Origin: VGSG01 sp040756375
Lineage (GTDB): Bacteria > Desulfobacterota > Desulfomonilia > Desulfomonilales > Desulfomonilaceae
Assembly (NCBI GenBank): GCA_040756375.1
Contig: JBFLZC010000029.1
Location: 9,188 to 73,187 of the forward strand
Length of the DNA stretch: 64,000 nucleotides
Reading direction: 5' to 3'
Below the pieces are notes generated by a model that saw nothing but the letters and a program-made list of their open reading frames with translations, was not told the origin of the DNA and searched no databases. Within the stretch, counting starts at the first letter, position 1. Each line of letters begins with the position of its first letter. The translations under genes were made by a program, and so were the position numbers. Shown here piece after piece: positions 59,042 to 64,000 of the stretch.

Positions 59042-59752
59042 TCAGTCCCCTGCTTCTTGAGAGTCTATCACGCTAATTCCGTAATTGCATTTTGAACCTG
59101 GGCAGCGACGCCATGCTTCAATCGTGGCTCCCACTGGGTATCGGCGATGGCGATCTTTCCATCGGAACATCACCACCTCCCCTGTGGCTCCTAGGACTCG
59201 CACACCTATGGCCCTTGGCGTAGATGAAATCACCACGCCACGCCAAGGCATAGTGTTAGTGGCGCGTGCGACATGGGTGCGTTCTTTCAGGAACTCTACA
59301 GTTTTCGCGTCGCCATTTTTCCATGCCATCTCCAACGCCGTTTCTCCGTCGCGTTCGTGTCCCTTTTGGCGCAGGGCAGCACCGTTTTCCACCAGCAGCT
59401 TTACTACCTCAAACAAGCCTCTAGAGGCTGCGTACATGAGGGCCGTCTCGCCAGCGGAGTCTCTTGCGTTGACATCAGCATCTCCGTCTATAAGTAGTTG
59501 GGCCACCTCCACGTGACCCTGGCCACAGGCCGCCATTAGCGCGGTCATGCCACGATCGTCTTCCGCGTTAACATTAGCCCCCATTCCCAAGAGTGTCTTG
59601 ACAGACTCCAGGTTCCCACGTCTTGCTGCCTCTATGAGCTGCTGGTGAAGCGGCGGCCCGGGCCCTGCGATGCCAACGCCTGGGAGTAGGGCCAACACCA
59701 ACACCATAGCCAGCCATACCTTTTTCATTACGGGGATGCGTCGAGTCTTCAT
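59042..59752 (-). CDS. Exported ankyrin-repeat protein 2
   Basis: The 236-aa product has a signal peptide (KKVWLAMVLVLALLPGVGIA), about four ankyrin repeats (LIEAARRGNLESVKTLLGMG; DRGMTALMAACGQGHVEVAQ; SAGETALMYAASRGLFEVVK; DGETALEMAWKNGDAKTVEF), and a ~75-residue C-terminal beta-rich domain of unknown type (GVVISSTPRAIGVRVLGATG, then RYPVGATIEAWR) with two Cys (RCPGSKCN). Location is periplasmic. ATG 59752 follows GGAGG with 7 nt spacing. Its leader contains copy 2 of the 53-nt element shared with the 5.6-kb ankyrin locus. Confidence 0.82.
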   Translation of the reverse strand: MKTRRIPVMKKVWLAMVLVLALLPGVGIAGPGPPLHQQLIEAARRGNLESVKTLLGMGANVNAEDDRGMTALMAACGQGHVEVAQLLIDGDADVNARDSAGETALMYAASRGLFEVVKLLVENGAALRQKGHERDGETALEMAWKNGDAKTVEFLKERTHVARATNTMPWRGVVISSTPRAIGVRVLGATGEVVMFRWKDRHRRYPVGATIEAWRRCPGSKCNYGISVIDSQEAGD

Positions 59753-59771
59753 GGCAAACCTCCGGTTCTTT

Positions 59772-59824
59772 CTCCTCCTTTGAGCAGGAGCATAACGAGA
59801 GGGAACCATCTCTATCATTCAGGT
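59772..59824 (-). repeat. 53-nt conserved leader-like element, copy 2
   Basis: Fifty of 53 positions match 5584-5636. Here it lies 20-72 nt before the ankyrin gene start, so it is in the likely 5' untranslated region. The CTCCT/AGGAG hairpin is retained (loop GCTCAA instead of GCGCAA). Confidence 0.7.
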
Positions 59825-59872
59825 TGTATTATACTACCGAGTGTTGAAATCGCGCCCTTTGTCCGTGCCCGG

Positions 59873-59955
59873 CCTTCCCCTTCCCCTACACCCCTCCCGC
59901 CAGGGGAGGGGAATGAGTGCCCCTCCCTTGATGGGAGGGGAAAGGGGAGGGTGAA
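59873..59955. repeat. Dispersed purine/pyrimidine-rich palindrome
   Basis: Contains CACCCCTCCCGCCAGGGGAG and CCCTCCCTTGATGGGAGGGG, two GC-rich hairpins. Inverted relative of 11133-11250 without the embedded CCGGCGTCCCTGCCGGT element. Confidence 0.7.
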
Positions 59956-59967
59956 ATCGGCCCAATC

Positions 59968-60939
59968 TTAATGCGCTGCCGTATAATATCGGTCGGCTAT
60001 TGTAAGCCGCAGCGGTCGAGTCTCCATATGGCAGGGCATTCCGTGCGGGATGGTGAGATTGGGCAGCGCATGTCCGTGGGGAAAGCCGGAGATTATAGGG
60101 AATCGGGCGTTTTCGGTGAGCTCCACTGCCCGCTTCTCGACTTCTCTTCGCAGGTGGGATCCTCTGGGTCCGAGGAAATGGCCCAGGATGAGTCCGTTGA
60201 TTCGGTCGAGTATCCCAGCGAGCTTCAATTGAGTAAGCATCCGGTCCACTCGGTACAGTGGCTCGTTCACGTCTTCCAGGAAGAGGACGCAAGCGTGGAA
60301 ATCAGGGCAATGAGGCGTTCCCAAAAGCGCGCAAATCATGGATAGGCATCCACCTACGAGACAACCCGATCCCCGGCCGTGTCTGAGCACGTTCACCTTG
60401 TCGTGGACTGCAGAAAGCAAATCGCGGCCGGCAAAGGGCTTCGTGACCGCATCCACGAAGGACTGGCGAGTCAGTTCATCCGGACCGTTGCCGATCTGTC
60501 CGGCTATCATGGGTGCAGAGAGCGTGACGAGTCGGCAGCGGGCGAAGAGACTCAGTTGAAGCGCGGTTAGGTCACTCATGCCGGCTATGAGCTTCGGATC
60601 TTCTCGCAATGTGTCGCAATCAACTAAATCCAGGAGCCGCATGGCCCCGTATCCTCCCCGTGCGAAAAAGATAGCCCGAACATTAGGATCTTGGATCATG
60701 CAGTTTAGGTCGGCTGCCCTCTGCTCATCGCTGCCCGCGAGGTAGCCCATGCGTTCATGAATGCAGGAACCTGCGATTACTTTGAATCCAAGGCCGGAGA
60801 GGAATTCCATTCCCTTGTCGAGCAGCTTGCGATCGACAGGGCCGGACGTAGCCACAACGCCCACCTTTTGGCCCGGCTCAACGGGAGAAGGCACGATTAG
60901 CGTGGGTGTCTGTGGGGAAGAATCTGACATCGTGTGCAT
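59968..60939 (-). CDS. ldcA: LD-carboxypeptidase (peptidase family S66)
   Basis: LdcA-type enzymes trim the terminal D-alanine from murein tetrapeptides in recycling; MccF relatives hydrolyse microcin-like compounds. The 323-aa protein starts QKVGVVATSGPVDRKLLDKG, has ARGGYGAMRLLDLVD, the nucleophile Ser in LIAGMSDLTALQLSLFARC, and the late Glu/His segments FLEDVNEPLYRVDRMLTQLK and GFPHGHALPNLTIPHGM. No signal peptide. ATG at 60939 or 60930. The substrate cannot be separated between LdcA and MccF by eye. Confidence 0.9.
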   Translation of the reverse strand: MHTMSDSSPQTPTLIVPSPVEPGQKVGVVATSGPVDRKLLDKGMEFLSGLGFKVIAGSCIHERMGYLAGSDEQRAADLNCMIQDPNVRAIFFARGGYGAMRLLDLVDCDTLREDPKLIAGMSDLTALQLSLFARCRLVTLSAPMIAGQIGNGPDELTRQSFVDAVTKPFAGRDLLSAVHDKVNVLRHGRGSGCLVGGCLSMICALLGTPHCPDFHACVLFLEDVNEPLYRVDRMLTQLKLAGILDRINGLILGHFLGPRGSHLRREVEKRAVELTENARFPIISGFPHGHALPNLTIPHGMPCHMETRPLRLTIADRYYTAAH

Positions 60940-61153
60940 AGAGTTAGGTTCGTCGCTCTGTGACTTATTGACGGCTTATTCGCTTCGGACTTCGCGGAAT
61001 AGCAGACGATGAGCAAAGCTACTCCTGAATTTCGTGTGATCGCTATATCAACTCCTTTTGTGGAAATCAATTCCAGCACGCGGCTGACGGGTCGCATTAT
61101 GTGCAGGGATCGTTGGAGGCCGAAACGGCCGAACGAACTTTTCGCCGCGTGCC

Positions 61154-61182
61154 TTGACAAACCAAGGTGTCTCGGGAATACG
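61154..61182 (+). promoter_or_regulatory. Candidate promoter of the retropepsin-like pair
   Basis: Perfect TTGACA (61154-61159), 17 bp, weak -10 AATACG (61177-61182), 47 nt before the first retropepsin-like gene. Confidence 0.35.
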
Positions 61183-61228
61183 TAGGTCTAAGCCTCTCGG
61201 CGTCGGAAGCTTTCGGAAGGTTAAGGAA

Positions 61229-61741
61229 ATGGCCCTGCTGAGGAGCATAGCACTATTGATCGTGGCGATTTTGGGCGTTCTCGGCCTCTCAAGCGGAGCT
61301 TTGGCCCAGAAGCAGGTGGTTGGATGGATCGAAAAGGCTCTCGTGCGACCTGGAGATATCACGCTGGACGCGAAGCTCGACACCGGCGCGGGGAACACGT
61401 CTCTTGATGCACGTATTATCGGCGAGACCAACCGAAATGGAAGAAAGGTGCTCAAGTTTGTGGTGGAGGACGGGACGGGCAAGAGTGTCACATTCGAGCG
61501 GGAACAGGTAGGCATAGAAGTGGTTACAAGCCATAGCAGCGGAGACGAAGAACGCCCGCTGGTGCTTTTGGAGATCTGCCTGGGCAAGGATTGCAGAGAA
61601 ACAGTTGTGAATCTCGCCAACCGAGCCGGTTTGAAATATCCGCTTCTCATAGGTCGCAGCTACATGTTGGACTTTGTTGTCGTGGATCCGGACAACCAAT
61701 ATAAAGTTCAAACTCAGCAAAAGGGCACCGGGGTTCGATAA
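61229..61741 (+). CDS. Exported retropepsin-like aspartic protease-fold protein 1
   Basis: The 170-aa product has a signal peptide (LLRSIALLIVAILGVLGLSS, then GALAQ). The mature part has the half-pepsin motif DAKLDTGAGNTSLDARIIG (D-T-G), a middle VEDGTGKSVTFEREQV and the closing LLIGRSYMLDFVVVDPDNQY, the pattern of the RimK-associated retropepsin-like (ATP-dependent zinc protease-annotated) family. The fold needs two copies to make one active site. ATG 61229 follows AAGGAA. The tandem homologue lies 57 bp downstream. Confidence 0.82.
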   Translation: MALLRSIALLIVAILGVLGLSSGALAQKQVVGWIEKALVRPGDITLDAKLDTGAGNTSLDARIIGETNRNGRKVLKFVVEDGTGKSVTFEREQVGIEVVTSHSSGDEERPLVLLEICLGKDCRETVVNLANRAGLKYPLLIGRSYMLDFVVVDPDNQYKVQTQQKGTGVR

Positions 61742-61798
61742 TGTGAATATAGAGGCGTTTGCTGCGCACCCGGGGCCTGAAGCAAGGATTCAAAGAGC

Positions 61799-62308
61799 AT
61801 GAAGATCGTCGAGCGTCTATTGTTCACGCTGGTTCTTTTGACCATTGGAGTGTCTTCTGCCGAAGCAGAGGGCCGTACCGTGGTTGGCCTGGTCGAGGAA
61901 GTCAAGATCACTCCAGGAGGACTCACGCTTGAAGCCAAGCTCGACACGGGCGCAGACCACTCCTCTTTGCACGCGGTCAATATATCTCGGTTCAGGCGCG
62001 GCAGTGAGCGGTGGGTGAGATTCGATGTGGTGAATACTGAGGGAGACCGAGTGACCCTGGAACGGGAACTGGCTCGTGTGTCTAGAATCAAAAGCCCCGA
62101 CGATCGGCCTCAGAAGAGGCCGACGGTCATGCTGGGCGTATGCCTTGGAAACGTTTACAAAGAAATTGAGGTCAACCTGGTCGATCGCAGCCGCTTCCGG
62201 AACAAGATGCTGATTGGCCGCAGTTTCATGAAGGACAAGCTGCTCGTGGACCCATCCAAGAAATTCACCCTCAAGCCCACATGTAGCGATACAGAGAAAC
62301 AGAAATGA
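61799..62308 (+). CDS. Exported retropepsin-like aspartic protease-fold protein 2
   Basis: The 169-aa paralogue of the preceding gene: signal peptide (RLLFTLVLLTIGVSSAEA), VVGLVEEVKITPGGLTLEAK, the D-T-G motif in KLDTGADHSSLHAVNISR, GDRVTLERELARVSRI and the closing KMLIGRSFMKDKLLVDPSKK. It differs from copy 1 in many surface positions, so the duplication is old. Both are exported and no RimK ligase gene is adjacent. Function unknown; they could act as a heterodimeric protease. Confidence 0.82.
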   Translation: MKIVERLLFTLVLLTIGVSSAEAEGRTVVGLVEEVKITPGGLTLEAKLDTGADHSSLHAVNISRFRRGSERWVRFDVVNTEGDRVTLERELARVSRIKSPDDRPQKRPTVMLGVCLGNVYKEIEVNLVDRSRFRNKMLIGRSFMKDKLLVDPSKKFTLKPTCSDTEKQK

Positions 62309-62351
62309 AAGGCTCAATGGGCGTTTTGAAGTGACCCCGCCAGCTTGAGCC

Positions 62352-62459
62352 GTAGGTCGGATTGAGTCCCGCGTTCTGCGCGGAACGAAATCCGACATCA
62401 TGTCCAAAGCAACCTGTCGGGTTTCGTCCCGCGGTTCGTAGGACTCAACCCGACCTACC
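62352..62459. repeat. GTAGGTCGG inverted-repeat element, copy 2
   Basis: Same plan as 14835-14931: GTAGGTCGGATTGAGTCCCG at the left, GGACTCAACCCGACCTACC at the right, with an inner ATCCGACATC/TGTCGGGTTTCG pair. 108 bp long. Confidence 0.8.
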
Positions 62460-62567
62460 TTGATTCACCGTTTGTTAGCGCAGTGGTATCCGACCCCTCT
62501 TCACCATGCCAAACATAGTTGTTGCGTCTCGTGGTTCCAAGATCTAAACTAGCTGTGGGAGGAGACT

Positions 62568-62978
62568 ATGCCTCTGATCCTTCATGTGGAGGATGAAAAT
62601 GTTGTCCGCATCCTGTACAAGGAGGTCTTCGAAGATTACGGGTACGATATAGTCCAGGCTTCCAGCGGAGAAGAAGCTCTCAAAATGCTCCGGAACACAT
62701 CTCCCGATCTCATCATTCTTGACCTCAAGATGCCCGGGATGGGAGGCCGGGGCTTCCTGCAGGAATTCCACTCACTTAATCTGAAAATCCCCGTGGTTAT
62801 CAGTTCTGCGTACCCATATCCTGAAGACGCGTCTCAGAACACCTCAATTGAGGCGTATGTGGTGAAATCCGGGGATCTCAAAGAACTTATTCGTACTGTC
62901 CGAGGTATTCTCGGCGGGGACCGCTGCGACCCAAAAGATGGGACGCGCCGTCAGGATAAGAGCCGGTCGAAGACGTGA
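62568..62978 (+). CDS. Stand-alone response regulator receiver protein
   Basis: The 136-aa protein is a CheY-type receiver: acidic pocket VEDE (8-10), phosphoacceptor D52 in LIILDLKMPGMGG, S in PVVISSAYPYP and K in AYVVKSGDLKEL. There is no output domain; the tail (RRQDKSRSKT) is basic. Single-domain regulators work by protein contact, possibly with the hybrid kinase at 55.5 kb, but nothing in the sequence ties them. GGAGGAGACT precedes the ATG. Confidence 0.88.
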   Translation: MPLILHVEDENVVRILYKEVFEDYGYDIVQASSGEEALKMLRNTSPDLIILDLKMPGMGGRGFLQEFHSLNLKIPVVISSAYPYPEDASQNTSIEAYVVKSGDLKELIRTVRGILGGDRCDPKDGTRRQDKSRSKT

Positions 62979-63074
62979 ACAAGGACCGGTTGATACCAGT
63001 TCGCTTTCAAGCAAGTAACATCCTCTGCTTGGTGGAACAGGCGCGCGAAGCGCGGGATTGCCTATCGGTCTCGG

Positions 63075-63170
63075 GCCGGCAGGGACGCCGGCCCCTACCA
63101 AGAAAGGATGGAAGTCACGATTAAGGTCCGGGCCAGCAACGGTCCGGTAGGGCCGGCGTCCCTGCCGGCC
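63075..63170. repeat. Two inverted copies of the CCGGCGTCCCTGCCGGY element
   Basis: Copy at 63075-63099 (GCCGGCAGGGACGCCGGCCC, then CTACC) and inverted copy at 63146-63170 (GGTAGGGCCGGCGTCCCTGC, then CGGCC) face each other, making a ~96-bp BIME-like unit in the 62979-63266 gap. No gene is supported there. Confidence 0.7.
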
Positions 63171-63266
63171 ACATGCTTTTCCTTGCACCGGTGGCCACCA
63201 TGGCCCACGTCGCTTCTTTTACCGCGCATCCGTATGAAGCAGGCGCACCCACAAGGGAATTCGTGC

Positions 63267-63770
63267 TCACTGTTGGGGGCTACTATCGTCAGTGGGGGAT
63301 GTACCATGCTCGCGGGGGAATAGACAGGTCTGCCTCAGAGCTTCAAAGACAACAATTCCAGCGGACGTAGAAAGATTGAGGCTACGCACCTTGCTATGAT
63401 CGATAGGGATGCGGGCGACTCGCTGAGGAAAGCGAGCAAAGAGCTCCGGCTGAAGTCCGGTTGTTTCAGGGCCGAAAAGCAAGTGATCGCCGTCGCGGTA
63501 TCGCACGCGACAGTAGAGCTTGCCCTGCTTGCTGCTGGTGAGGACAAGCCTTTCCTCTTCCACTTGCCCCAGATACGTCTGAAGATCGGGCCATACCACC
63601 AAATCCAACTTATCCCAATAATCCAGGCCTGCCCGCTTCAAGTCTCTGTCGGATAAGCTGAAGCCCAACGGCTTGATCAGGTGCAGAGTTGCGCCCACTG
63701 CGCAGCAGAGCCTGCCGATATTACCCGTGTTGGGCGGAATTTCCGGGTTCACAAGCACAACGTGAAGCAT
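63267..63770 (-). CDS. trmL: tRNA (cytidine/uridine-34 2'-O) methyltransferase TrmL
   Basis: TrmL methylates the wobble ribose of tRNA-Leu isoacceptors. The 167-aa SPOUT protein has HVVLVNPEIPPNTGNIGRLC (motif 1 with N-P-x-I-x-x-N-x-G-N), LIKPLGFSLSDRDLKRAGLD, LLFGPETTGLQPEL (motif 2) and RIPIDHSKVRSLNLSTSAGI (motif 3, the trefoil knot). Length is typical. About 13 residues at the end (GTSPTDDSSPQQ) are non-conserved. Confidence 0.93.
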   Translation of the reverse strand: MLHVVLVNPEIPPNTGNIGRLCCAVGATLHLIKPLGFSLSDRDLKRAGLDYWDKLDLVVWPDLQTYLGQVEEERLVLTSSKQGKLYCRVRYRDGDHLLFGPETTGLQPELFARFPQRVARIPIDHSKVRSLNLSTSAGIVVFEALRQTCLFPREHGTSPTDDSSPQQ

Positions 63771-64000
63771 CAGATTATCTCAGACCAACTTCCATCGCTG
63801 AAGGGCTACAACGAATTATGAAAGCCCTCGGCCCCGTCGACCACTCCGTGGCTTCGCCTCGGAGATTAGTAGCAAGAGCGCATCGTTGCGCAATAATTTG
63901 GAGGGAAGACTCATCTCCCCTTGTATATTCCAGATAGAAGTACTTCTTGGACAAGAAGCGACTTCCTGGTAGAGCGACTGTGCGTGAGAGTTCCACCTGA
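63771..64000. other. Window end without a supported gene
   Basis: One 73-codon frame (63775-63996, minus strand) exists but has no family resemblance and may extend outside the window. Nothing else is visible. Confidence 0.35.

Noticed and set aside
63775..63996. 73-codon open frame at the window end
   Set aside because: No recognisable domain and no visible ribosome site; it may be chance.

Overview
The window looks like a chromosomal segment of an anaerobic, moderately GC-rich deltaproteobacterium (Desulfobacterota; the exact genus is inference). The basis is the gene set: a monofunctional Ni-Fe CO dehydrogenase, a four-subunit 2-oxoacid:ferredoxin oxidoreductase of VorB type, hemB translationally coupled to an AhbD-like radical SAM heme gene, an archaeal-type THI4 thiazole synthase, and an argBDFGH-lysA-dapA-dapB supercluster.

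Layout. 1-5 kb: the start of secA (cut by the window edge, minus strand), THI4, a coiled-coil lipoprotein, a class I aminotransferase and a TPR protein. 5-9.6 kb: an accessory patch between two ~80-bp copies of the TPR gene tail. It holds a PAS-domain remnant, a DUF3467-like protein, a secreted ankyrin protein, a secreted protein of unknown role, and a RAYT (REP-associated tyrosine transposase) bracketed by its own REP repeats. 9.6-13.1 kb: 2-oxoacid:ferredoxin oxidoreductase operon plus a double-ACT protein. 13.3-23.3 kb: di-heme peroxidase-like protein, DUF2325 protein with an operator-like palindrome on its promoter, secreted hydrolase, LmbE deacetylase, hemB-ahbD, metallo-beta-lactamase fold hydrolase and hemerythrin protein. 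23.4-25.7 kb: cooS with an FNR/CRP-type palindrome upstream. 25.7-26.9 kb: decayed IS1380 transposase and a decayed second cas3. 26.9-38.3 kb: complete type I-E CRISPR-Cas locus (cas3, cas8e, cse2, cas7e, cas5e, cas6e, cas1e, cas2e) and a 40-repeat array with one duplicated spacer and only 16 nt between cas2 and the first repeat.

38.4-44.1 kb: murJ, rpsT, an HD nucleotidase coupled to an exported CHAT-fold protein that lacks both catalytic residues, and a methyltransferase. 44.3-55.4 kb: arginine and lysine/diaminopimelate biosynthesis genes, a FAH-family hydrolase and folK, most of them overlapping or closely spaced and so probably one long transcription unit. 55.5-58.3 kb: response regulator-PAS-histidine kinase, lytic transglycosylase and pgsA. 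58.7 kb: tRNA-Ser(TGA) with a good promoter. 59-64 kb: a second secreted ankyrin protein, LD-carboxypeptidase, two tandem exported retropepsin-like proteins, a stand-alone response regulator and trmL.

Intergenic DNA is rich in dispersed palindromic repeats (at least six families, one nested inside another). A 53-nt element occurs 94 percent identical at two places 54 kb apart, upstream of the two ankyrin loci. I did not find an obviously new multi-gene system. The strongest candidates for a second look are the inactive CHAT/HD pair, the conserved 53-nt leader, the CRISPR locus oddities and the retropepsin pair.
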